64,000 nt of DNA from the NCBI GenBank assembly GCA_037892935.1, contig JAYXKI010000001.1, positions 3,906,001-3,970,000 of the forward strand, written 5' to 3'. The notes beneath the pieces were generated by a model that searched no databases, was not told the DNA's origin, and saw only the letters and a list, made by a program, of their open reading frames with translations. How positions within the stretch are numbered: position 1 is the first letter of the stretch; each line of letters opens with the position of its first letter. Position numbers and translations under genes: made by a program. Positions 36,521 to 46,866 of the stretch are shown here, piece by piece. Source of the DNA: Phlebopus portentosus (Eukaryota > Basidiomycota > Agaricomycetes > Boletales > Boletinellaceae).

Positions 36521-39295
36521 GATCTACTTCGGACTGCAAGGAGAGTGTGGATCCAATTAATTGTGGTAGCCATAATCTTGCTGTTTTGTATAGTTGCTTC
36601 CTAGACCTAATCCTTCTAGTGTACCAATAGCTTATTCCTCTTAACTGGAATAACTGTAGCACTGTACATCCAGAGTCCATAACTTGTTATTGATCATGTG
36701 ACAATTGCTCAATAACTCAAAGCCTTGCTGAGTGTCAGCTTCCAACATACTAGATGCTTCCCCACATGCTAGGAATAGTTTAATGACTTATTCAGGTCCA
36801 ACCCAGGCCTTCCTAAGCCTCGCTGCACTCACTATCCAAGGAGTCAGCCCAAAACCAATCCTTATACGAAGGATTTCCTTTCTCATCCAGCAGATCCCAT
36901 CTACAGACTGGCAGCGCTCTGCTTCAAGTGAATGGCCTTTTTGCAGCTCTCCAATGATGCTTATGCCATTCCGAATACCCAAAGTCGCACTGTTTGATAC
37001 CTGTCTTGCTTTGGTATCTTCTTCGCTTAATTACCCTCTGAGCTACAGACTCTCCTAGTGCTGTACTCAGAAACTCATCATTCTCTTTCTTGATGTCAAT
37101 TACTCTCTGCGTAGAGTCTATAATATCTGCGATCTTCTTTCTGGAGGGAAGATCTATCGTGTTCAGCCAACAATTCCTCTCGTGATACTTTCACAATTTT
37201 TCTAGGGCATTGCGCAGCCCTTCCACAGGTTCCCAGGTATTCTCTTCCTCCAGGTAGCCAAGCCATTTAACCTGATACTCCCATCTATTGTGCCATTTCC
37301 TCATATCCTAGATCACTTCAACCTCGTACTCAGTTTCTCCAGCAATGACTTCTGGTGGTGGTCTTGTTCTCTGTGCCGGATCTTTTCATTCTTGATAGGG
37401 AATTAGTAGTTCTGCATAAAACACTGGGTGGATCCTCAACTCCTTTAGGAGATCCAACTTGTAATTGACTGGCCTATGCTTTGCATTAATTTGATAAGGT
37501 CCCAAGTTTCTATCCCCTAGTTTCCTTGTAGGGACTAGCAAGGTTAGATTCTGACTATCTAACATAACTTTATCGCTAACTTCGAATGAAGGCATCGGGC
37601 CTCAGTGTCTGTCTGCAAACTTCTTCATTGCATCTCATGCCTGTTCTAGTGCCTTTATTGCTTCTTCTTGATTCTTCTTTATCATAGCCACATAGTCTTG
37701 TGTTCCTTAGATTAGAAGCTTGAATCCTAATTCCGGCTGAAATTCATATACCACTTCAAATGGTGTCTTGCCTGTACTAGAGTGAGATCAGCTATTATAG
37801 GCAAATTCTGCCATAGGTAGATGTTCATCCCAATCGTCCTGTTGCAAGTTGGAATAGCAATGTAACAGCTGTTCCATTTTTTGATTTACTCACTCTGTTT
37901 GACTATCTGTTTGAGGATAATATGCCATACTAAGCTTTGTCTTGATCCTGAGGGCCTGGTTCACCTGTTCTGTAAACCGGCTAGTGAACTGAGGTCCTCT
38001 ATTGCTGATTACAGTCTTTGGCATCCCAACCTTACTGTAGACATAATTGATCATTAAATCTGCAGTGGTTTTCGAGTTTGTATTTACTGTAGTAGGTATA
38101 AAAGTTCCCATTTTCAAGAACCTGTCTACCACCACCAGTATCACATTGTTTCCTTTACTCGTCGTTGGGAGTCCAGTGACATAGTCCATAGTAATTTTGT
38201 TGTAGGGCCTTATTGCTATCTGCAATGGTTGCAGAGGTGATTGTGTCTTTCCTCATCGCGCCTTCGTCCTCTGGCACACGTTGTATGTGCGTACATATTC
38301 TTTGACCCATTCCCTCATCTTCAACCACCAGACTCTTCTTTCCAGTTTGTCTATAGTCTTCTGTAACCCCGGGTGTCCTGACGCCAGTGCATCATGGCAC
38401 TGTCATACAATTTCCTTCTTAACTTCTTCATTCGGTGGGATAACCAATTTATCATCCTTCCACCAATATCCTTCTTTAAATGTTCTGATCGCTGGCTCTT
38501 TGGATTGTTCATAGGCATCTCAAATCTTCTCTCCCAGTTCTGGACCCCCTATAAGCTCAAATACCCATACTGTGCACATGGGCAGGTCTGATGTTCTGAA
38601 CAATTGCGGAGAAAGTAGGACTTGTTCTGGCTGGTCCTCTTGGCCCTGTTCATAGTCTGGCCTTCTTGATAATGCATCCACTCGTGAATTCTTGGTTCCA
38701 GGTCGATACTCAATTTGAAATCGAAATCTGCTGAGAAACATTGCCCATCTTGCTTGGCGGCCACTTAGCTTCCTAGCTCCTATGAAATATCAAAGATTAG
38801 CTTGATCGCTAATTACTTAAATTTTGTATTTAGCTCCTTTCAAGTGGTGCCTCCAATTGCTTAAGGCCTTGACAATCACTAGTAATTCCTTGTCCATTAC
38901 TGGATAGTTATTCTCAGTGTCTTGATAGGTGTTCGACCAATATCCAATAGGGTGCAAAATTTCATCTTCCCCGAGCTGCGAAAGCACAGCTCCCATCGCA
39001 AAGTTTGATGCATCAGTTTCCAGCACAAACTGTTTATTGTGATCTGGTTGTACTAGCATTGGTGCAGTGGTGAAAGCTTCCTTGAGCTTCTTAAAGCTTT
39101 TTTGTTATTATTCTCCCCAGGTAAATGTCTTCTTGCCAGACATAAGTTCTGTCAGTGGCCTGGCGATCTTGGTGAAGTTTTTGATAAATTTTTAGTAGAA
39201 ATTTGCAAAACTGATAAACTTTCAAATGTCTTGCTCGTTTGACAAGTCTGGCCATTCTTGAACTGCTTTTACCTTGTAGGGATCCATCTGCATAC
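36521..39295 (-). pseudogene. Element 3 pol, 3' part: RT end, RNase H, integrase, chromodomain
   Basis: From 39295 downwards the minus strand reads GMQMDPYKVKAVQEWPDL (RT end), FVLETDASNFAMGAVLSQ (RNase H), [18 protein letters not shown], the zinc-finger end CHDALASGHPG with a missing second half, TMDYVTGLPTTSKGNNVIL, ISNRGPQFTSRFTEQ (second catalytic Asp changed to Asn), YYPQTDSQTE (third acid), IHPVFYAELLIPYQE and a chromodomain (YQVKWLGYLEEENTWEP). There are more than ten stops. Element 2 separates it from its 5' part. Confidence 0.87.
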
Positions 39296-39299
39296 CCGA

Positions 39300-40643
39300 T
39301 GAAACTCCTGTGCACTGTCTGATAGCTGAGGAGTGTCACAGTTCTTGGGGGCTGTTCGGTAAGATTTAAAACGAGTGGGAAAGAGAAGGGTGATCTTTGG
39401 GGGGAAAACTAGAGAAGGGCTGATGCGTCGATCTGGGTTCCGGAGCAGTTCCGGAAGGGATGGAGGAGAAATGGGATTGAAGGCTGCTGGATGTATGCGA
39501 GGGGGGGGATTGGATTAAAGGAGATAGGCGAAGAAGCAAGGCGGGAGAAGTCGAAGCAAGGGGGGATCGGCGGTGGCGGTGCGAAGGTAATCGATGTCCT
39601 CACAGGTAATCCCTCGATGGATTCGAACCCTGAAGGCGGAAGACGATGAGACGAAGCTTAGAGAAGGACTTCCCCTGAGCGCTGACGATTCGAAGGTGAT
39701 CCTTTCGAGGATCCGACACGATATAACGGGTTACGACGAGTTACGACGGGTTTCGGTGGGTTACGAAGCGAAACGGAGCGATACGACGCGGAACGAAGCG
39801 ATACGCAAGGGACTCAAGTGAGACCTCGCGTAGAGGCGTAGGGAGGAGAGATGAGGGTCTCCGACTTCAACACGGGTTGAACTGATCACACTGGGCTCGG
39901 GTACGACTGCAGAGCAGGAGACTCGAGGCGTATGAGACAGAACTATCGTGTATTTGTGGGAGATAGAGTCGAGGAGAGTACAGGAAGAGTCGAATTGGTC
40001 TCGACTGTAGCTAAAGTGGGTTCAAGCCCGAGCTAAACTGTTTCCTGCTAAAACTCTCGGGCTAAAACTGGGCTCCTACTACAAGTTGCTCGCCTATTTA
40101 TAACTTTGTCCGAACCTGAGCCATCGGAGCGTCAGGGAGCATAACGAAAGGAAATCGGAAGTGAAAATCATAAGGGAACACACGGGAACAAAGTACGAGG
40201 CGAGCATATCTGGAAGGTGGCGAGATAATGACCATAGAGCATAATACGAAATGTGAGCGCACACGGAATAATGAGCATAAGAATCATAAGGAACAAAACA
40301 AAATATGAACGCATATGGGACTCAAAAAGGGGAAAAGCCGGAGTGCGTCGCGTCGGGTCGAAACTTGGGAGGTGTCGGGGGCCGATTGCGGATCCTTCAA
40401 TTTACCTCTCGTGCCTGGGTTTAGTAAGACGAGCTAGCTAAGTCAGCCTTTGTAAGTTTTCGACTGGGTGGCTCGAGCGTCCGAAGGTTCTTCCTACGCA
40501 GCGGTCGAGTGCGAGAGGCTACAGTAGTCCGTTCCACTTCGAATCGAATCGATCCGCACCGAGTTCCGCTGTTACGATGCGGATCACCGCGGAACACGTG
40601 TCACGTGCGCGATCTCGGACCTAGCGTGTCGGTGCTTCTTACA
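39300..40643 (-). repeat. Element 2 3' LTR (left)
   Basis: 1344 bp, TGAAACTCC...CTTCTTACA on the plus strand. The accessory gene starts 134 bp beyond it and reads away from it, so this LTR may act as an antisense-facing promoter (inference). A TATTTATAA box lies at 40094-40102. Confidence 0.95.
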
Positions 40644-40658
40644 TCTCCCGGTTTCTTG
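40644..40658 (-). promoter_or_regulatory. Element 2 polypurine tract
   Basis: Minus strand reads CAAGAAACCGGGAGA immediately before the LTR start TGTAAGAAGC. A purine-rich run here is the expected plus-strand primer of reverse transcription. The match is moderate (CC interruption). Confidence 0.6.
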
Positions 40659-40777
40659 AAATCGTGACTGTCCGCAGTCACACTCCCAATAGGGTTAGAC
40701 TCGGCGTCTCTAGATTCTTGACGCGTAAAACGCGGTTCGCGACGCGTTCCGTTCATCTATCCTCTCTTCTCTCCGTC

Positions 40778-42698
40778 ATGTCCCAACAACAGCAACAACA
40801 ACAGCGACAACAGCAACAACCGCAACAGCAGCAACAACAGCCACTGTTCGACGAGATCCCTGTCTCAGCGGAGGGCTTCGTGTTCAGCGATACGTGGCTT
40901 TACGGTGTCGGAAACCAGGTCCAGGTCATCGAGCGTTTGCACGAGGACGTGGATCAGAGACGGTTCGTGAGGATGACCGTTGCGCAGTCCGTTGAGAGGG
41001 CGGAGGAAATGCGTGAGATCCAGGTGCGCTTTCTTTTCTGTCTTCATCTATTCTCTTCGTTCCGTTCCGACTTCCTGAACTTCATAGACTGCGAGAAAGA
41101 GACTCGAGGACCTTCGGCCCGAGTGGGTGCCCATCGATTTGATGTGGCCGCCGTATGCCGCGCGTTTCTGGGCGGAAAGCGTGGTTGCGCTTGCGGATCG
41201 TTGCGCAACCCTCAACATCAACTGCGACCAGCTTGATGCGCTCAAGGCTTCGTACCTCGAGGACGAAAAGCGTTCGAAGCCGGACACCGAAGTCTACGTT
41301 CAGCAATGGCGCGCGGGTTTGACCGGTCTAGAAGGGGCGATCGGTCGTCACCGCGATCTGCTACGGCCACTGGTTGGCCATTTCGACGAAAGGAAGGACG
41401 AGCTGGAGAACACGGTCATGAAGATCGATCTGGACCAGGTGAGTGCTCATTCTCGCTTCTTCTTCAAATCTTGCTAACTGTTGAACTTCTAGCTATGGCG
41501 GATGTTTTGGGTCGGTCGTCGTCCTCCCGGCACGGAGATTGACGACGTCTGGACCGAATTCGGGTGGCTCGCTTGGGCGGAGATCCGGGGAATCCTCCTC
41601 TCAGCGCCGCTGAAGAGTCACGTCCACGAGGCCCTGCGGTGCTGGACTGCGTATGAGGAGAAGTGCTGCCCGTGCTCGGTCAAAGCCGCAGACGCCCTCG
41701 TTGCGCTGCGTTCCGACGCGCATCTCGGCGGATCGGGCCCCTTTTCGTCGGGTATATCCGAATTGACCGAGTCTGCCCTCAGGACGCTGCTGGGTCGTCA
41801 AGACTTGAGTCAGGTGGAGCGGGAGTCCGTCATCAGCGAGCTGGAAGATCGTGCGGACCGAGTTTCGTACTTGAGCGAGCTGGAGAAGATGGCAAGCGCG
41901 GTCAGGGTTCCGTCGCCGTCTTCGGATCGCGAGAGAGATGAGAGGCCCACGAAGCGGCCTCGGATTGTCGATTATTCGAGCGACGAGGAGTCGGTAGAGG
42001 GGAACTGCAACAACAGCAGCAGCAACATTCCTTCTGCTGCCAACGGTTTCTCTTCTGGGGGTCCGGCTGGAGATGACGACTTTGGGGCTTTTGACGAAGC
42101 GCCCCTCTTTCTTCCGGACGGTGCTGTCAGCGAGAGCAACAGCAGCAACAGCAATCCTCCGGCTGCGAGCGAGTCTCCGAGTGCAGAACGAATGGAAGAG
42201 GATGAGGGAAGCCGAGGCGATGGCGGGGACGGCAGCAGCAGTAGCAGCAGCAGCAGCAATTCGTCTGCTGGTGGCTGGGTCGTGCATGATGAGGGGTGTG
42301 AGAGGTGCGCGAGGACAGGCCGGGTCTGTGAGGGTTTCCCTGGGCAGGCCTGTGATTACTGCCGCACGAAGGCCAGGCGGCGATGCGAGCTGGCTACGCA
42401 CGGGAGGGCTGCGCGTCGCCTGCGGAACGAGCAGGTGGAACGCGAGACGCGCGAAGCTCGTCAGCGCGCAACGGCGCAGGTGCTGAGGATGCCGGTTGCG
42501 CCTGTCCTCGAGGTGAGTGACATCGAGGAGTTGGTCGCCGGGACGGACGAGAGCGCCGTCCATTTCCGGATGGCGGCCTTGGAGAGGCGCGCGCGCGTGT
42601 TGTTCCGCGCTGCGGATCAACTGCGCAACCTAGCGGAGGAGATGCTGGCCGAGACCAGTGCGCTAGGAAGGGTGGTAAGGGGTGAGGAGGAAGAGTAA
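40778..42698 (+). CDS. Antisense accessory gene of Element 2: polyQ, Zn2Cys6-type protein, 3 exons, 600 aa
   Basis: Exons 40778-41023, 41088-41438, 41493-42698; introns of 64 and 54 bp (the second with a CTAAC branch site), both phase 0, give 600 residues. Residues 3-20 are a Gln-rich run. A helical region follows (ERAEEMREIQ, WVPIDLMWPPYAARFW, ALADRCATLNINCDQL), then TKRPRIVDY as a possible nuclear signal, acidic/Ser-rich low complexity, and at 468-497 a cysteine cluster spaced CX2CX6CX7CX2CX7C, which satisfies the fungal Zn2Cys6 spacing. An Arg/Glu-rich, coiled-coil-like tail ends in REARQRATAQ and GEEEE. It lies between pol and the 3' LTR, opposite to gag-pol, and is uninterrupted. It could bind DNA or RNA and regulate the element or host genes, but function is unknown. 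The spliced model is strong because Element 1 keeps the same splice sites. Confidence 0.8.
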
Positions 42699-43272
42699 GG
42701 AGTAAGAGGAGTGAGGAGAGGGGGTAGAGTGCGTCAAAAACGACGCTTTTCGTCTAGTGTCCCCTCATGGGACGAATAAAAACAAAGAAAAAGAAGAAAA
42801 AGAAAAAAATAATTTGAACTTTTGTATATATAGTTTTTGTGCGTTTTTGAATGTTATGAATTTTTGTTTGCGGTTTTGACGTTTGGGGTGAAGGTAAATG
42901 AGGCGAGGTCGAAGAATAATGGAAGAATGAGGATTGAGATATGAGAAAATGAGAGATTAGAGAAAATAAGCGGTGATTATTGAGTCGAAAGGACTGAGAG
43001 AAAAATAAGCTAGTTGCGCTGTTTTGCGCAGCGCTACGCCGGGTTGCGATTCGCAACTGAGCGCATGAAGGTGAACACGCGGTTGAACGCGTATCTCGGT
43101 TTGCGCGAACACTTTTCCGAGGGTCTAAATGCGGTTGAGCGCGAATAATTCGAAGGAAGGAAAAATTGAGAGGAAAATCGGGAGAGGAATGAAATGAAAC
43201 GAATAATCGAAGGGATCTAATAGAAGAAGAATGTCAGTGGTTTGCATGGAAGGTATCAGAACTGAATGGTGT

Positions 43273-46200
43273 TTATAAGTTGAGGTTTTGAGATTCCGAC
43301 TGGGCGTCGGAAACGTCGTCTTCTTCTGGTTCGATTGGGGGGTTGGCGTCGTCCTCAAGTTCGTCATCTGCTGCGTTTACGAGTTTAGTAACGGGTACAG
43401 AGAGATTCGAACGAGGAAAGTAAGGAATCAGGCGAAACGCAGCTACTCGGATCTTCGAGACTGATCCGTCGAGTTCCGCAATGACATATGAACCGGCCTT
43501 TGTTTTGCGTACTACCACGTAGGGTCCTAGGTATCGGGGCTTCGTCTTGCGATTAAGTTCCATTTTGATGCGCGTATTTCGCAACAATACGAGTCGTCCT
43601 GGCTGGAAATCGTAGTCTTTGATTTTGGCCTTGTTGATCTCTTCGAATTGCCGCGCGTATGCATGCCGGGCATCGGAAACTAATCTGGCGATTCGATCCA
43701 GTTCCTCAGGACGCTTCTGGAGCTGCTTCGCGCGAGTTGCGATGAGTTCCGCAGTCGGAACAGGCGTATCGACCGGGGGGGCTAAGTACGTGGCTTCGGC
43801 GAGGTCGAAAGGTAGAATAGGCTCTACTCCGTGTACCATGTAATACGGGGACATTCCGGTCGCCTTCTAGATGGTGATTCTTTCTGCCCAAAATACTGAG
43901 TAAGCTTGGTCGCTCCATCGTTTGTCATTACCGTCTACAGCCTTTATCAGGGCTTCCTGCACATCGTAGTGGCGTCTTTCTACAATTCCATTAGCGCGAG
44001 AGTTGTATGCTGAGATGCGTATGTGATTGATGTGATATCGATTCTTGAGGTAATCGAGTGCTGCGATGAACGGTTTCCCATTATCTGTTACGAGCTCGGG
44101 ACAAGCGCCGTATCTGCAAAGGAGGTCTTGGAAAATGAACTGGGCTATCGCTTTGCCGGTTTCTTCGCGCAAGAGTCGAAATTCGGGGTAACCGGATAAA
44201 GCGCATCGGGCTTGTACGATGTACCGGTATCCTCCAGACTTCGGCATTACCTTGGTGTCGATGTGTATGCGCTGGAAAATCGATGGTATTGTTGGTACGA
44301 CCGGGGGAATTAGAATGTTCTTCGTCTGGCGAACTTGGCACTCATGACAGGTGCGCACGTAGTATTTGACGTCTGGACCGAGGGTAGGCCACCAAAATCG
44401 TTCCAGGAGTCGAATTCGAACAGAGTATACTCCCTTGTGGCCTAGATCGTCATGCGCTTGCTTTACGAGGTTCCATCTGCGTTCCGGTTCGATTACGACC
44501 TGGTGTCGTCCGTTCCGCACCTTCTTCCACAAACGTCCGTCTCTAGCGAAGAAATTTGCCGCGTACCTGATCAGCGCTGCATAGCCACGATCGTCTAACT
44601 GATCCGGTCGCTTCTGGCCGATCAAGAAGCTCTTGACGTGATCCAAGCGAGCATCTTTCGGGTTAGCTCTCTCGGAGCTGGGAAACAAGGTCAACGCGAT
44701 GTCAGTCATCTTCGGGAAGTCAGAGCTGCCGTTTCCCTTCCGGCGTTTACTGTTCGAGCCCTCGAGGTATCCTACTGATCCGAGAGTTGCTTGCGCATTT
44801 CCAGGGCTCGATGGGAGTCGTTTCGCTTGGTTGCGCGCACGTAAGTCTGCGCAATACGTCGTAACTGGGTTTTCGATGTAGAATCCATACGTGTCGTCTA
44901 TCCACTCTTCGTATCCTTTGTCCGGAGGTGGATCTTCGGGTGCCGGGGGTCGTCGAGAAAGTCCGTCGGTGCATTTGAAGTTTGCCGCCGGGATGTGGCG
45001 AATCTCGAAGTCGAATAGAAGTATCCCGGCGATCCAGCGGTTGATCGTAGCGTTTGGTTGTAAGTCCGGGTTGTTAATCATGCCTTTGATGTATGCTGCG
45101 TCCATTTCTACGACAAGCTTGCGCACCCCGATGAGATATAGTCGCATGGCGTGTAACGTACGAAATAGTCCGTAAAGTTCGATTTTCGGTTGGGAGTATG
45201 TTGCTTGCGTGGCATTCCAGTTTATGGAACCGAAGCGATTAATCCTTCTTCGTCCATCTACGTGTTCTTGACCCAAATACCATCCTACTCCGATAATCGA
45301 CGAATCCACCGCAAGTACAACTTCGAGTTCCGATTGATAGTCTATTGCGCATAGAGCTGGACACCTAATGACCGCTTCTTTCAACTCGTTCATTGATTCC
45401 TGTTCTTCGTCTGTCCAATCGAAAATGTTGTTCTTCCGAGTGAGTCGATTGAGGGGGCGTGCTATCTTGGCGAAATCCTTAATGAAAATTCGCAGGACTC
45501 CCACTGTTCCGAGGAATCCTTTGACTTCGGTTACGGATCGGCATGGCGGCCAGTCACTGACCTTCTGGACTTTCGATTCGTCTGGCTCTCGTCCATAATA
45601 TGTCAGTTTGTGTCCGAGAAATACGATTGACTCAACGCCGATCTCCATTTTCTTTCCTGAGTACGTCCCTCCCACTGCCTTGACTCGCTGCAAAATTCGA
45701 TTTACGTCGCATATATGCTCGTAAATAAATCGCCTAATCCCTGGATTCTCTGGCAGGGTTTCGTAAGAGCCATCCGGGAGTTCGTAGCGCGTTTTGGGAC
45801 CTAATCCGGGCGAATCGTCTGCATACGGATCGGTACAGTGCGGAATCTCGTCTTGTAGGATGAAAGCGACGTCATTGTGCATAATCTGAAGGGAATTCGT
45901 GTATCCCATCGGGAGAACCGTCATTCTGAACGTTCCCAAGGGAGTCTGAAATGTCGTGAGATCTCGAGAGCGTTCGTCTAGAACTCGCTGGTCAAAAGCC
46001 ACATAGAAATCGAGGCTCGAATAACAACTTCGTCCGCCGCAACGCTCCGCAATGGTCTCTATATTCGGCGGAACGGCTGAGTCTCGGACGGAAACGCCAT
46101 TCATGTCTTGCAGGTCGAGTATAAATCGAAGGGAGACTCCATCTTTCTTGACTAGGCAAAACCATCGTGATCGGTACGAGGAGTTAGACGGTTCAATGGC

Positions 46201-46866
46201 TCCATTCTTGATTTTCTCGCGAATCAGGTTGATGGTACGCTCGAGAATACCCGGAGGAATAGGTATGTTCTTGTGTACCCACGGTACATGCGGTACCGTC
46301 GGGATGCGAATCGGATCGAAGTATTGCGCATCGAAACTACCCCGTTCCGCTTCCGTCCACGCTAGTGCTCCTTCCTGCAGCATAAGTAGGTTAGCCACTA
46401 GCAGCCTTTCTTCGGGCCATAAGAACTGATTCTCGTCAATCCTGAGGGCTTCAAACCGCTCCTTCGTAAGTCTGCCTATGGGCGTAAACGGTTTCGGTTT
46501 CTTTGGTATTTCGGACAGTCCTTCGAGCGGGTTCGGATGCCTCCTTCGAACGATCCGAAATTCTTCTGGTAGTACCCCGGGGACGGGCCGTACTTTCTGA
46601 GCGACGCGTTTGTACATGAGTACCGCCGGGTCGTCGTCGTCCGGGGTCTCTAGAATACATGATCTATAAGGTCGATTTGAATAGTCAGTAGCGAAACGCA
46701 TTGGGTCTTTCATCAGCTTCCGAAGCTGGTTACTAAATAGAGAGGTGAAAGCGTCGGAAACATCAATAGAATAGATAGAAAACGTATTGTTGAGGCTTGA
46801 ACATGAATAATCGCCTACGTCTCGCTGACGTCTTAGTATCAGTTCCTCGACGTCTGCTGAAAACCC
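43273..46866 (-). CDS. Element 2 pol: reverse transcriptase, RNase H, integrase (one nonsense codon)
   Basis: The frame is entered by -1 slippage at 46860-46866 and stays open to a TAG at 43867-43869. After that it continues in the same frame to 43273. Numbered from the Met at 46713: RT with FILDLQDMNG (198 on) and catalytic YADD (297-300); RNase H with AVDSS (D470), E513 and D538; integrase HHCC finger H754, H759, C789, C792; catalytic D819 (IHIDTKVMP), D877 (VTDNGKP) and E912 (SRANGIVERR). After the TAG comes the GPY/F-type C-terminal domain (RYLGPYVVVRKTKAGS). No chromodomain. The TAG replaces a CAG present in Element 1. Confidence 0.92.

Noticed and set aside
39619..39630. GGGTTCGAATCC on the minus strand of the gypsy LTRs, identical to a tRNA B-box
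   Set aside because: No matching acceptor, D or T stem is formed around it, so it is not a tRNA gene; probably coincidental, though pol III binding was not excluded.
41601..42620. 339-codon open frame on the minus strand opposite the accessory gene (and its twin at 19976-20959)
   Set aside because: It mirrors the Ser/Gly-rich plus-strand gene, has no introns or recognisable domain, and is explained by codon bias on the opposite strand. The plus-strand model has conserved splice sites and the cysteine cluster.
43619..43843. Plus-strand frame inside Element 2 integrase
   Set aside because: Antisense shadow of the pol C-terminal reading; no domain and no splice context.
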